This document shows, in pieces, positions 31,838-41,281 of a stretch of DNA of 64,000 nt (its first letter is position 1; each line of letters opens with the position of its first letter). Under the pieces are notes generated by a model. The model saw only the letters and a list, made by a program, of their open reading frames with translations, was not told where the DNA came from and did no database searches. The stretch spans positions 726,448 through 790,447 of the forward strand of contig NZ_NMUQ01000001.1 of NCBI RefSeq assembly GCF_002233675.1, given 5' to 3'. The DNA comes from Paenibacillus herberti. Its GTDB lineage: Bacteria; Bacillota; Bacilli; Paenibacillales; Paenibacillaceae. The position numbers and the translations under genes are program-made.

Positions 31838-33733
31838 ATGAACTTCATGGGCAATCTTCAGCAGCTCGGCCGTGCCGTCATGCTGCCGACGATTATTCTG
31901 CCCGCAGCGGCAATCTGCTTAAGCTTAAGCATGCTTCCATGGGATGTGCTGGGCCTTCCCATGTTATCCGACTATTTATCCGTCGCGGGTAAATCGCTGT
32001 TTGTATTTTTGCCCTACTTATTCGCTGTAGGAGTAGCTTGGGGAACGTCCAGCAATGGCGGCGCAGCTGCGTTATCGGCGCTTGCGGGCATGTTCATTTA
32101 TACCGGGATCGTACAATTTAGTCATTATGAGATTCAACCAACTGTTCTTATCGGCGCTCTGATCGGTATGCTCTCCGGGTACAGTTACGAACGTTTTAAA
32201 TCTATCCGGCTGCCAGAGTACATACAATTTTTTGGGGGACCTCGTTTTGTCCCTTTGTTCGTCAGTTTCGTCTGTGTGCTTTTCTCCATGCTGATGGTCG
32301 GCATCGCTCCTTCTCTCAGCAGAGGGCTCGTATTGCTAGGCGACGTCGTTTCTTCCGCTGGAGGCTTTGGCGTGTTTCTCTATGGCTTCCTGCATAGGAT
32401 TCTCGTCGTATTCGGGCTGCATCATCTATTGAATCATGTGTTCTGGTTCCAGGTCGGCGGCTTTAAAATGGACGATGGCAACATGGTGTATGGTGATCTG
32501 CCGCGGTTTTTCGCAGGTGATCCCACGGCTGGAGTGTTCATGGCAGGCTTATACCCGACGATGATGTTCGCCTTGCCGGCAATCGCGATCGCGATTATAC
32601 AAGAAGCCAGGGAGGATCTTAAACCGAAGATTAAGCGCACTTTTCTCACTGCGGCGCTGGCTTCTTTCTTGACAGGTGTGTCGGAGCCCGTGGAGTTCGC
32701 CTTCCTGTTTGTTGCGCCGTATCTTTTTGTCATCCATGCTTTTCTTTCAGGCATCATTATGTGGGTTACATACGAACTTGGCATCCTGCATGGCTTCTCG
32801 TTCTCAGCCGGCGCGATTGATTATGTACTCAATATGCATTTAGCGACCAAGGGTTGGCTGCTTCTTCCACTAGGCATCGTCGTGTTTATCTTGTATTATG
32901 TCCTTTTCCGATGGGCGATTCGGCGATTCCAGATCCCGACTCCCGGCCGCGAGGAAGGTTCGGCGTTGGACGACTGGGCGAGCGATATTCCTTATCGCGC
33001 TCCGCTCATTTTGCAGGCCATGGGTGGCAAAGAGAACCTGGAAACATTGGAAGCCTGCATCACTCGATTGCGCATTAAAGTTCGCAATGAACGGCTGATG
33101 GATAACGCCGCTTTACGTGATCTAGGTGCTGCTGGCGTCATTCGGCTTGGCGGCGGCAATGTGCAAGTTGTGTTTGGCACCTTCTCCGAGCTGATTCGCG
33201 AGGAAATGGTCAAAACGATGCAGCGCGACCATGCAAGGGTACTGTTCAGCTCGCCTGTACAGGGCAAGATGATTCCGTTGGACGAAGTGCCTGACCCTAT
33301 TTTCTCCGGCAAACTTGTCGGTGATGGTGTGGCGTTCCTGCCTGATCGGGGGGAGCTGGTTGCGCCGGTGAAAGGCGAGGTCATCTTGCTTTATCCCACG
33401 ATGCATGCCATCGGTTTGCGCACAGAAGAAGGGCTGGAAGTGTTGATGCATATCGGCATCGATACTTCAACGCTCAAGGATGAGGATTATTTTCACGCGG
33501 CGGTCAAAGAAGGGGATGAAGTTACCCCTGGGCAACTGCTTATATCATTTGATGTTCAGCGTCTGCGCAAAACCGGAAAGTCGTTGGCAACGCCGATGGT
33601 CATTACGAATCCCCAGCTCGTACGTTCGTGGGGCTATGGACCTTTCAAGCCGGTGAAACGCGGTCAGACGGCCGTTATGTCCGTCACGTTGCGCGAGCAC
33701 GAGCACAGTAATGTTGGAGGGAAACGCTCATGA
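31838..33733 (+). CDS. PTS transporter IICBA, glucose/N-acetylglucosamine family
   Basis: This 631-residue fused permease takes up and phosphorylates a hexose. The IIC domain (about residues 1-370) has many membrane helices and the substrate loop with GVSEPVEFAFLFVAPYLF. A IIB domain follows, with the phosphorylated Cys in LEACITRLRIKV, then a C-terminal IIA domain with the active His in VLMHIGIDTS. The sequence reads closer to N-acetylglucosamine (NagE/NagP) than to glucose permeases, but substrate cannot be fixed. AAAGGAGGA precedes the ATG. Its stop overlaps the start of enzyme I by 4 nt, so both are made together. Confidence 0.93.
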   Translation: MNFMGNLQQLGRAVMLPTIILPAAAICLSLSMLPWDVLGLPMLSDYLSVAGKSLFVFLPYLFAVGVAWGTSSNGGAAALSALAGMFIYTGIVQFSHYEIQPTVLIGALIGMLSGYSYERFKSIRLPEYIQFFGGPRFVPLFVSFVCVLFSMLMVGIAPSLSRGLVLLGDVVSSAGGFGVFLYGFLHRILVVFGLHHLLNHVFWFQVGGFKMDDGNMVYGDLPRFFAGDPTAGVFMAGLYPTMMFALPAIAIAIIQEAREDLKPKIKRTFLTAALASFLTGVSEPVEFAFLFVAPYLFVIHAFLSGIIMWVTYELGILHGFSFSAGAIDYVLNMHLATKGWLLLPLGIVVFILYYVLFRWAIRRFQIPTPGREEGSALDDWASDIPYRAPLILQAMGGKENLETLEACITRLRIKVRNERLMDNAALRDLGAAGVIRLGGGNVQVVFGTFSELIREEMVKTMQRDHARVLFSSPVQGKMIPLDEVPDPIFSGKLVGDGVAFLPDRGELVAPVKGEVILLYPTMHAIGLRTEEGLEVLMHIGIDTSTLKDEDYFHAAVKEGDEVTPGQLLISFDVQRLRKTGKSLATPMVITNPQLVRSWGYGPFKPVKRGQTAVMSVTLREHEHSNVGGKRS

Positions 33734-35496
33734 TTCAGGGAATAGGAGCTTCTACAGGTATCGCGATCGGCAAATGTTTTGTGCTTCCGAATTGGGAGTG
33801 GGACCTGCCGGAGCAAAAAATCGACGTCGCGGATCTGGCAAGGGAGTTCGAGCGTCTCTATGAAGGCATCCGGACCTCGAAGGTAGAAATCGAGCAGATG
33901 AAGGATGAGCTCAGCGAGGTCGTCGGGCCCGAGGAGAGAAGCATTTTCGACGCTCATCTTGCGATTCTTGAGGATCCGGTTTTTATGAACGAGATTCAGG
34001 GCATGATCGAGCGCCAATATAAAGCAGCCGAGGTGGCGGTCAAGGAAGCGATCGACCACTTCGTGACGATGTTTGATCTACTAGATGATGAATATATGAA
34101 GGAGCGTGCGCTGGACATTCGTGATGTCGGCAATCGCCTGCTTAAACATCTGCTGGGAGCGCCGGAGATTACTTTGCCTTCGGATACGCAGCCTTATATT
34201 TTGGTAGCCAAGGAGCTTTCACCTTCCCAGCTTGCGCACCTCAATCCAAGCAATGTTTTGGGCATCGCTACATTCGTAGGGAGCACCACATCCCACTCGG
34301 CCATTATGGCTAGAGCTCTCGGTATCCCGCTTGTAGTCGCTGTGGAAAGCGAGCTGGAGGAGACGGTGGTGACGGGGGATTTGCTGATCATCGACGGTAG
34401 CAGCGGCATCGTTGAGCTCAAGCCCACTGTGGAGCAGATCCGCGCCTATACGAAGCTGAAGCAGCAACAGGAAGAAGAGCATAATCGGCTGCGAGGTCTG
34501 GCCCATTTTGACCCGTCGACCCCTGACGGAAAAACGCTGCGCCTGTCGGCCAACATCAGCTCGCTCAAGGAGCTGGAGATTGCGCTTTCCAGCGGGGCTT
34601 ATGGAGTTGGGCTGTTCCGCACGGAATTTCTTTATATGGACAGGACTCGGTTTCCTAAGGAAGAAGAGCAGTTCGAAGTCTATCGCAGCGTAGCCGAAAA
34701 GCTTGAGGGTGGGCCTCTAGTCATCCGTACGCTCGACATCGGTGGCGACAAACATCTCGATTATTTTGAGCTGCCGGAGGAGGAGAACCCGTTTCTCGGT
34801 TATCGCGCGATCCGGATCAGCCTTGACCGTAGGGACCTTTTCCGTACACAGCTTAAAGCGATTCTGCGAGCCTCTCATTACGGAGATGTGAAGGTCATGT
34901 ACCCGCTCATCTCCTCCGTAGAGGAGGTTCGCGAAGCGAATGGGGTGCTGCGGGAAGCGATGGAGGAGCTTGATCGGGAAGGCAAGCCGTACAATCGGTC
35001 GATGGAAACCGGCGTCATGATTGAGCTGCCTGCAGCGGTGATGATTGCAGAGCTGCTCGCTCGCGAGGTGGACTTTTTCAGCATCGGAACCAATGATCTC
35101 GTCCAGTTCACGCTTGCAGTGGACCGTATGAACGACAAAATTTCTCACCTCTATGAGCCGTTCCATCCCGCTGTGCTGCGCATGCTGCGGATAACAGTAG
35201 AGGCAGGCCGCCGACAAGGCATATCGGTCGGTGTATGTGGAGAGCTGGCTGGAGATCCGGCTGCTCTGCCGATTTGGCTCGGCCTCAATGTAGATGGACT
35301 CAGCATGTCCTCGCATTCCATTCTGCAGGTCAAGGAGAGACTGCTGCGCACGCAGCAGGAGGAAAGCAAGGCTGTACTCCAGCATGTTATGGCTAGCAGT
35401 ACATCAGCCGAAATCAAACGGCTATTGCGGGAGTTCCAGGGTGAAGTTGATTCGCAAGAGGAGCAAGCCGGAGTTGGCGACCCTCTTCGCAGTTAA
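33730..35496 (+). CDS. ptsI: Phosphoenolpyruvate-protein phosphotransferase (PTS enzyme I)
   Basis: This 588-residue enzyme I starts the PTS phosphate relay from PEP. The active His lies in TSHSAIMARALGIP (about residue 188-190); the PEP-binding barrel carries GVGLFRTEFLYMDR, DIGGDKHLDYF, MIELPAAVMIA, GTNDLVQFTLAVDR and the GVCGE loop. It overlaps the IICBA gene, an unusual pairing because ptsI is often next to ptsH, and no HPr gene with an active His is in this window. GGAGGG precedes the ATG. Confidence 0.95.
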   Translation: MIQGIGASTGIAIGKCFVLPNWEWDLPEQKIDVADLAREFERLYEGIRTSKVEIEQMKDELSEVVGPEERSIFDAHLAILEDPVFMNEIQGMIERQYKAAEVAVKEAIDHFVTMFDLLDDEYMKERALDIRDVGNRLLKHLLGAPEITLPSDTQPYILVAKELSPSQLAHLNPSNVLGIATFVGSTTSHSAIMARALGIPLVVAVESELEETVVTGDLLIIDGSSGIVELKPTVEQIRAYTKLKQQQEEEHNRLRGLAHFDPSTPDGKTLRLSANISSLKELEIALSSGAYGVGLFRTEFLYMDRTRFPKEEEQFEVYRSVAEKLEGGPLVIRTLDIGGDKHLDYFELPEEENPFLGYRAIRISLDRRDLFRTQLKAILRASHYGDVKVMYPLISSVEEVREANGVLREAMEELDREGKPYNRSMETGVMIELPAAVMIAELLAREVDFFSIGTNDLVQFTLAVDRMNDKISHLYEPFHPAVLRMLRITVEAGRRQGISVGVCGELAGDPAALPIWLGLNVDGLSMSSHSILQVKERLLRTQQEESKAVLQHVMASSTSAEIKRLLREFQGEVDSQEEQAGVGDPLRS

Positions 35497-35566
35497 AGAG
35501 AGTTCTCCCTGCAGATGACGCTACGTAAGTTGGTTCGAGCAGCGAGTTCCGTTGTTGAATTGCACC

Positions 35567-35602
35567 AAAAGAGCCTTGCCGAATAACAGGCAAGGCTCTT
35601 AA
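35567..35602. terminator. Terminator after PTS operon
   Basis: AAGAGCCTTGCC pairs with GGCAAGGCTCTT around an 8-nt loop; it also suits the convergent PfpI-type gene. Confidence 0.85.
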
Positions 35603-35646
35603 TATAGGCTGGACCCGTAGCATGATGACCGGGCGCAGGGAGCCAA

Positions 35647-36180
35647 TTAACGATTTTTCAGCGCATCAACAAACGCTTTGGCGTAAGGTGGAAGATCGGG
35701 CGGACGGCGTGCCGAGATCAGGTTTCCATCCACGACGACGGCTTCATCGAACCAGGTCGCTCCGGCATTTTCCATATCGTCCCGGATGCCAGGAGTCGAG
35801 GTTACCTTGCGTCCTTGCAAAATTTTAGCAGAGACCAGTACCCAGCCAGCATGGCAGATCTGGCCAATTGGCTTGCCGCTGCGGTCCATCTCCTGGACGA
35901 GGCGCAGTACCTCAGGATAGCGGCGGATTTTATCCGGCGCCCAGCCGCCCGGCACGAGCAAGCCATCGATGGAGGAAGCATCCATCTCCTCATAGGAAAG
36001 ATCGGCTGTGGCGGGAACACCATATTTACCGATGTGAGTTTTGCCCTTTTGCGGACCCGCGAATTCAACAATTGCACCTTCCTCCCGTACCCGATAAACA
36101 GGATACCAGAGCTCAAGATCCTCGAATTCATCGTCAAGCAAGCATATGACACGTTTACCTTGTAGAGTCATTCTAGTCAT
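35647..36180 (-). CDS. DJ-1/PfpI family protein
   Basis: This 177-residue alpha/beta protein has the PfpI features DDEFEDLELWYPVYRVREEG, the acid GLLVPGGWAPDKIRR and the nucleophile elbow GQICHAGWVLVSA with Cys followed by His. Bacillus relatives (YfkM, YraA) are general-stress proteins linked to protein repair from glyoxal damage or to a protease-like role. The assignment to the superfamily is firm; the activity is not. GAGGAGGAAT precedes the start. Confidence 0.92.
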   Translation of the reverse strand: MTRMTLQGKRVICLLDDEFEDLELWYPVYRVREEGAIVEFAGPQKGKTHIGKYGVPATADLSYEEMDASSIDGLLVPGGWAPDKIRRYPEVLRLVQEMDRSGKPIGQICHAGWVLVSAKILQGRKVTSTPGIRDDMENAGATWFDEAVVVDGNLISARRPPDLPPYAKAFVDALKNR

Positions 36181-36451
36181 TCCTCCTCTTTGGGCTATTG
36201 TACGGGAGGAGCAAGGATAAAATCAAACCGTGTCAAGCTGTGTCAAATAGGCTGCATTTACAGAAAATGCTTGCAAGCGACCAGCAGGAATTATCGCGAA
36301 AAAGGTCGAAGTAAGGGAGAGGCTGTTAGATGAAACGCTGAACGGCTGTATCAGCGTCGCGGATAATCGACGGAATCATTTCCAACTTTACGTAGCATCG
36401 TTGATGTTACTGAAGGGCGCGACGCCTTGTTGATGATGAAGGAGTGGACCA

Positions 36452-36868
36452 ATGATGCATAAAACCTGTACTTGCGGCCACGCGATGAACATGAAGCTGC
36501 GAACGGTCATCTATTCGGGCAAGGTCGAGATCGACAATGTGCCTATTTATTCTTGCCCTTCTTGCAGCCGCAGCGAAGTGTTGCCTGAAGTGAAGCCGGA
36601 TCTGACCGGATTGATCGGGCAACTGGGCGAAGAGCCTGCCAAACAGACTCTTTTGTTTAATGAGCTCAATGAATGGGCAGATTTATTGGTAGAGGCCTGC
36701 TCGAAGCGAAGAACGCCTGATTTGACTGCTGTTCAGCAAATTATTGATGAGCGTATTGATTCCTTGCTGGAACTGCTGCTCCTGGCAAGCTCAGTTGGCG
36801 ATGAAGCCTGGAGGCTTGAAATTGAGAAGAGGCTGTCACAGCTAAGTCGCTGCACGTTGAATACATAA
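36452..36868 (+). CDS. Zinc-ribbon hypothetical protein
   Basis: This 138-residue protein has an N-terminal YgiT-like zinc ribbon (CTCG near residue 6-9 and CPSC near 35-38, around MKLRTVIYSGKVEIDNVPIYSC) followed by helices. Most YgiT zinc fingers are antitoxins with a helix-turn-helix partner; no toxin gene is next to this one. An in-frame ATG at 36455 is an alternative start. AAGGAG lies upstream of either. Confidence 0.75.
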   Translation: MMHKTCTCGHAMNMKLRTVIYSGKVEIDNVPIYSCPSCSRSEVLPEVKPDLTGLIGQLGEEPAKQTLLFNELNEWADLLVEACSKRRTPDLTAVQQIIDERIDSLLELLLLASSVGDEAWRLEIEKRLSQLSRCTLNT

Positions 36869-36921
36869 ACAGGCGACATCCTAACACAGATGGTTATTTT
36901 TCATAAGGAGAGTGGGATGAA

Positions 36922-37260
36922 ATGAGCTATATTTCCCTGGAGAAGATAGAAGACTGGAATAAAATATTGGAGCAATCCCATGAGAAGCCGGTGCTTGTGT
37001 TCAAGCATAGCACTCGTTGCTCGGTAAGCGCGGAGGCGCATGAAGCTTGGCTGCACTGGATTGAAAAATCCAAAGGCGAAGCGGTTGATACCGCGATGGT
37101 TCGTGTAGTGGAGGAACGCCCTGTGTCAAACGCGATCGAAGAGCAGCTAGGTGTCAAGCATGCGTCTCCGCAAGCGATTTTGGTCCGCGGCGGTAAGGCT
37201 GAATGGCATACGTCCCATTGGAATATTACGGAAACAGCGCTTGTCGACAATGTGCGCTGA
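36922..37260 (+). CDS. ytxJ: YtxJ, bacillithiol-system redox protein
   Basis: This 112-residue thioredoxin-like monothiol protein belongs to the bacilliredoxin-associated YtxJ group, thought to remove or sense bacillithiol on proteins. The active Cys is in FKHSTRCSVSAEAHE; cis-Pro lies in HASPQAIL. AAGGAG precedes the ATG. Its position just upstream of ccpA matches B. subtilis gene order. Confidence 0.93.
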   Translation: MSYISLEKIEDWNKILEQSHEKPVLVFKHSTRCSVSAEAHEAWLHWIEKSKGEAVDTAMVRVVEERPVSNAIEEQLGVKHASPQAILVRGGKAEWHTSHWNITETALVDNVR

Positions 37261-37262
37261 CA

Positions 37263-37291
37263 TTGCATAAGCCCTTTAATTATCGTATGAT
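37263..37291 (+). promoter_or_regulatory. Sigma-A promoter of ccpA
   Basis: TTGCAT and TATGAT are separated by 17 nt, with a start point about 55 nt before the ccpA GTG. Confidence 0.5.
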
Positions 37292-37353
37292 TACCCTAAT
37301 ATAAAGGGCATAATGCTGCCTATAAATTTCATTACAATTGGAGAGAAGGAACC

Positions 37354-38364
37354 GTGACTGTAACCATTTATGATGTTGCAAGAGAAGCGGGAGTGTCTAT
37401 GGCTACAGTCTCCCGCGTCGTCAACAATAACCCGAATGTTAAACCTCAAACCCGTAAAAAGGTTTATGAAGCTATTGAAAGATTAGGCTACCGGCCTAAT
37501 GCCGTTGCCCGTGGTCTGGCTAGCAAAAAAACGACTACGGTCGGAGTCGTAATCCCGGATATTTCCAACTCCAACTTTGCAGAGGTTGCTCGCGGCATCG
37601 AGGATATTGCGAATATGTACCATTACAATATCATTCTTTGCAATGCGGACAAGCGTAAGGACAAAGAGATCCGCGTCATCAACACGCTTCTGGAGAAGCA
37701 AGTTGACGGCTTACTGTTCATGGGCGGAGCTGTGACGGAGGAGCATGTGCAGGCGTTCAAGACAGCCAATGTACCTGTAGTCCTGTGTGCAACGACGGAT
37801 GAGGAGAACAAGATCCCTTCGGTCGACATCAACCATGAGGAAGCGGCTTATGATGCAGTTAATGTGCTGCTGAGCCAAGGCCATAAAGATATCGCGATGA
37901 TCAGCGGTACGCTGCAGGATCCATCCAACGGTTATGCTCGTTACTACGGGTTTAAGAGAGCGATGGAGGAGGCTGGCATTCCTGAGCGCGAAGAGTTCGT
38001 ACGGGTAGGCAACTACCGTTATGAGTCCGGTGTAGAAGCTATGAATTACTTCTTAGACCAGGACAAGCACCCTACCGCTGTATTTGCAGCAACGGATGAG
38101 ATGGCAATTGGAGCGATCCATGCCATTCAGGACAAAGGACTTCGTGTACCAGAGGATATTTCGGTTATCAGCGTAGACAACAGCCGCATGGCCTCCATGG
38201 TCCGTCCGCAGCTGTCTGCCGTTGCACAGCCGATGTATGATATTGGTGCGGTATCCATGCGCCTGCTCACTAAGCTCATGAAAAAGGAACAAGTTGAAGA
38301 GATCAAAGTTATTCTTCCTCATGAAGTGGTCAAGCGTCAATCCGTAGGAACAATACAAGGATGA
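37354..38364 (+). CDS. ccpA: Catabolite control protein A
   Basis: This 336-residue LacI-family global regulator binds cre sites together with Ser46-phosphorylated HPr or Crh. The helix-turn-helix is at the N-terminus ([20 protein letters not shown]), the hinge helix at [12 protein letters not shown], and the periplasmic-binding-type core ends at VKRQSVGTI. The GTG start has GGAGAGAAGGAA upstream. Its stop overlaps the mtnN start by 4 nt. A target within this window is probable: the cre-like site in front of acsA. Confidence 0.96.
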   Translation: MTVTIYDVAREAGVSMATVSRVVNNNPNVKPQTRKKVYEAIERLGYRPNAVARGLASKKTTTVGVVIPDISNSNFAEVARGIEDIANMYHYNIILCNADKRKDKEIRVINTLLEKQVDGLLFMGGAVTEEHVQAFKTANVPVVLCATTDEENKIPSVDINHEEAAYDAVNVLLSQGHKDIAMISGTLQDPSNGYARYYGFKRAMEEAGIPEREEFVRVGNYRYESGVEAMNYFLDQDKHPTAVFAATDEMAIGAIHAIQDKGLRVPEDISVISVDNSRMASMVRPQLSAVAQPMYDIGAVSMRLLTKLMKKEQVEEIKVILPHEVVKRQSVGTIQG

Positions 38365-39065
38365 AGTACGCCACGGTTGGAATTATCGGTGCAATGAAAG
38401 AAGAGCTTGAACTGCTGTACAGCAGCGCTGGGATGGAGTCTGAGACGGTCAAGGCGGGTATGAGCTTTCGTCGGGGCGTGCTGCATGGGCAGCCTATAAT
38501 TGCCGTCCAGTCAGGCGTCGGCAAGGTCAACGCCGCTGTATGTACGCAAGCTTTGATTGATCTTGGGGCGGATTGTGTACTGTTCACAGGTGTAGCCGGC
38601 GCAATTGATCCAGAGCTGCAAATCGGGGATATCGTCGTATCTACCGCTAGCATACAGCATGATATGGACGTTACGCCGCTAGGCTTCCAGCCAGGCGTCA
38701 TTCCTTATCAAGAGATCTCGACTTTCCCTGCTGATCCAGAGCTTGTCGAGCTTGCGGCGGGAGCCGGTGCGAGAGCGGCCAAAGGCAAGGCCATCCGCGG
38801 CATCGTGCTTTCGGGCGATCAGTTCATTGCGAGCCGGGAGAAGGTACAGAGCTTGAGAGAAGGATTCCATGGAGCTTGCGCCGAGATGGAAGGCGCTGCA
38901 GTTGCGCAAGTTTGCCATATGAATGGCATTCCGTATGTTGTCATCCGGTCCATGTCTGACCAGGCTGACGGCAGCGCGCATATGAACTTCGCCGAGTTCA
39001 CCGTGCTGGCAGCGAACCAATCCTTCGCCGTTATTGAAGATATGATTCGCAGCTTGCAAAAATAG
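38361..39065 (+). CDS. mtnN: 5'-methylthioadenosine/S-adenosylhomocysteine nucleosidase
   Basis: The 234-residue enzyme cleaves methylthioadenosine and S-adenosylhomocysteine, a step in methionine salvage and autoinducer-2 formation. It has [45 protein letters not shown] and the catalytic Asp in [11 protein letters not shown]. Overlap with ccpA shows translational coupling, an unusual pairing without an obvious functional reason. Confidence 0.95.
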   Translation: MKYATVGIIGAMKEELELLYSSAGMESETVKAGMSFRRGVLHGQPIIAVQSGVGKVNAAVCTQALIDLGADCVLFTGVAGAIDPELQIGDIVVSTASIQHDMDVTPLGFQPGVIPYQEISTFPADPELVELAAGAGARAAKGKAIRGIVLSGDQFIASREKVQSLREGFHGACAEMEGAAVAQVCHMNGIPYVVIRSMSDQADGSAHMNFAEFTVLAANQSFAVIEDMIRSLQK

Positions 39066-39081
39066 ACCTTACAGGCTTTCC

Positions 39082-39122
39082 AACAGCCGCCATTTCCTGT
39101 GAAGGAATTGGCGGCTGTTTTG
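39082..39122. terminator. Terminator after ccpA-mtnN
   Basis: AACAGCCGCCA pairs with TGGCGGCTGTTTTG, with inner TTCC/GGAA pairing. Confidence 0.8.
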
Positions 39123-39170
39123 TTATACCCGGACAAAGGTCGGCATACTTCTGAATTGGCATCGAGAGAC

Positions 39171-40352
39171 TTAAAAGTCCTGAGCGGATGTTTCCCACAT
39201 ATGACGGTTCTGACGGGTAATTTCCTCGCGACGTGGCATCGGCTCCCAGCTTCCGGTATCGTCCAGCCAGAGGCCAGGCAGCGGCTCAGGAGAGCGAGGC
39301 TGCCAGTGATCCAGCCAGAGACCTGGGAGCTCTGATTTGTGGCCTGACGGCGCAGTGAGGTGGGAGACGAGTGGATGCTCCGACATGACGAGCCAGACGA
39401 GCGACCAGGCACGCGGCACGACCCGCCATAGGTCATAACCTCCGCCGCCGAGGGCGACCCAGCGTCCGCCGCACAGCTCATGTGCGAGATCGTGGATGAT
39501 GCGGGGCATCTCGAGGTAGATTTGCATACTGCACTGGATATGGGACAGAGGATCAAAAGCATGGGCGTCGCAGCCATGCTGACTGACGATCAGATCCGGC
39601 TTGAAGGCGCGTGCGACCTTGGTGACGGATTCCGTGAAGCATTCTAACCAGGATTCATCCTCGGTGTACGGCTGGACAGGGATGTTACAGCAAGAACCAA
39701 AACCTTTGTCCAGTCCCTTTTCATGCGTGAAGCCTGTGCCTGGAAAGAGATATTTGCCGGTCTCGTGGATGGAGTATGTGAACACATCAGGATCTTCATA
39801 AAAGGCATATTGCACGCCATCTCCATGGTGCACATCTGTATCGATATAAAGGATGCGAGCCCCATACTTGCGGCGCACGGCAGCGATCGCGATGGCGGCA
39901 TCGTTATACACGCAGAACCCGGAGCCATGCCCCGGGAAAGCATGATGCAAGCCTCCCCCCATATGATACGCATGTTGCGCCTGCCCCGACATAACAGCTT
40001 CCGCAGCGGCGATTGAGCCGCCTGTAATAGCTGCCCCCGCCTCATGCATGCCTTTAAAAAAAGGTGTTTCCTCCGTTGTCAGTCCGTATCTTCCGGCGAG
40101 CCGCAGCGCTTCTGGCGCGGGAGCGGCCTCGCTAAGTTGTTTGACCGCCTCGAGGTAATCGGGACGATGAATGAGCGCAATATCGGCTTCGGAAGCCGGA
40201 TGTGCTTCCATAATGGCGTCGGAGGGGAGGGCGTTTAAAGCCTCAAGCAGCGTTTGCGCCAACTCCAGCCTCAGCGGATTGAAAGGATGCTCCTCATTGA
40301 ATTTGTAAAGGTTTGCGCCTGAAGATTGGATATAGACGGCTTTATCCTTCAT
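39171..40352 (-). CDS. acuC: AcuC, histone-deacetylase-family protein
   Basis: This 393-residue arginase-fold deacylase in B. subtilis removes acetyl groups from lysines and reactivates acetyl-CoA synthetase. The active-site segments MGGGLHHAFPGHGSGFCVYND and DTDVHHGDGVQYAFY carry the His pair and zinc ligands. It lies 19 nt downstream of acuA, and the target enzyme gene acsA is divergent, so writer, eraser and substrate are side by side. No acuB was found between them, unlike B. subtilis. Confidence 0.95.
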   Translation of the reverse strand: MKDKAVYIQSSGANLYKFNEEHPFNPLRLELAQTLLEALNALPSDAIMEAHPASEADIALIHRPDYLEAVKQLSEAAPAPEALRLAGRYGLTTEETPFFKGMHEAGAAITGGSIAAAEAVMSGQAQHAYHMGGGLHHAFPGHGSGFCVYNDAAIAIAAVRRKYGARILYIDTDVHHGDGVQYAFYEDPDVFTYSIHETGKYLFPGTGFTHEKGLDKGFGSCCNIPVQPYTEDESWLECFTESVTKVARAFKPDLIVSQHGCDAHAFDPLSHIQCSMQIYLEMPRIIHDLAHELCGGRWVALGGGGYDLWRVVPRAWSLVWLVMSEHPLVSHLTAPSGHKSELPGLWLDHWQPRSPEPLPGLWLDDTGSWEPMPRREEITRQNRHMWETSAQDF

Positions 40353-40371
40353 GTTCTTCCTCCTGCATCCA

Positions 40372-41004
40372 TCAATACATGAATCTTTGTCTGAAGCGCA
40401 CTCGATCGAATTGCTCCACCGAACTCAGCGGGACATCCTTGCCGATCTTAACCATGAGACAATTAGCGGGATGGGAGCAGATTTCGGGATCATCCGTAGC
40501 AAACCAGACCATACCGACCGATTTCATAAGCTTCTCCATCATGCTCCTATATTCCCATATGCCGAGCCCGGTACCTTTGAGGTCCCAGTGCCAGTAATAT
40601 TCAGTTGTAAACACAATATAGTTCTCCAGGCGGCTATCTTCAAAAGAATGCTGGATCATCTTTTTGCCAAGGCCAATCGAACGATATTCGGCGGCTACCT
40701 CTATCGCGCCAAGCTCGATCAGATCGACCATGCCGCCTTCGGACCAGCGCTCCATCTCATCGGCATAATGAAACGTTACATACCCGACGATCGTATCGCC
40801 ATCGCGCGTTATAATGATCCGGCCTTCCTCGAGACCGGCAATTTCGACAAGAGCCTCCAACTGATCCTTCGGTCTGCGGAAAGCGTCCAGACCAGGGTGC
40901 ATGGAGCAGTCGGCTAGGCGGGAAGGCTCTACCGGCCCCTCCAATACGAGCTCTCGCTCTTCAAAAGGGATGACACGGGAATGGTAACGCTTGATATGTT
41001 CCAA
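40372..41004 (-). CDS. acuA: AcuA, protein acetyltransferase
   Basis: This 210-residue GNAT enzyme acetylates and inactivates acetyl-CoA synthetase. The GNAT core includes VDLIELGAIEVAAEYRSIGLGKKMIQ and IVFTTEYYWHWDLKGT. I place the start at a TTG (41004), giving 210 residues, the same as B. subtilis AcuA, because GAGGAG lies 8 nt upstream; farther upstream starts have no ribosome binding site. It is the first gene of the acuA-acuC operon, divergent from acsA. Confidence 0.93.
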   Translation of the reverse strand: MEHIKRYHSRVIPFEERELVLEGPVEPSRLADCSMHPGLDAFRRPKDQLEALVEIAGLEEGRIIITRDGDTIVGYVTFHYADEMERWSEGGMVDLIELGAIEVAAEYRSIGLGKKMIQHSFEDSRLENYIVFTTEYYWHWDLKGTGLGIWEYRSMMEKLMKSVGMVWFATDDPEICSHPANCLMVKIGKDVPLSSVEQFDRVRFRQRFMY

Positions 41005-41223
41005 CGTTATCGCTCCTCTAACACTTAATGGCGGCCTATTCTCCGAACGGAGGGCTGCGCCTCTTATCACTTATAGCAGAAAAAGCAGCTTATGAAAAGA
41101 ACAAGCGTCACATCCAGCAGCTACCTTTTGTGTTAAAAGGGGGTAAATATCTAAGAAAAGTAGGCGCATACATTTCCATATATGCTATACTACTAAAGTG
41201 ATGAACGACGTTTCACCTATTGT

Positions 41224-41239
41224 TTGAAAGCGTATTCGA
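41224..41239 (+). promoter_or_regulatory. Probable cre (CcpA) site upstream of acsA
   Basis: TTGAAAGCGTATTCGA fits the cre consensus WTGNNARCGNWWWCAW with a single mismatch. It lies between acuA and acsA, as known cre sites do in B. subtilis. Which promoter it controls is not certain. Confidence 0.6.
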
Positions 41240-41281
41240 TTGGCCGAATCAAAACGACGACGACGATGGAAGGTGATTAGC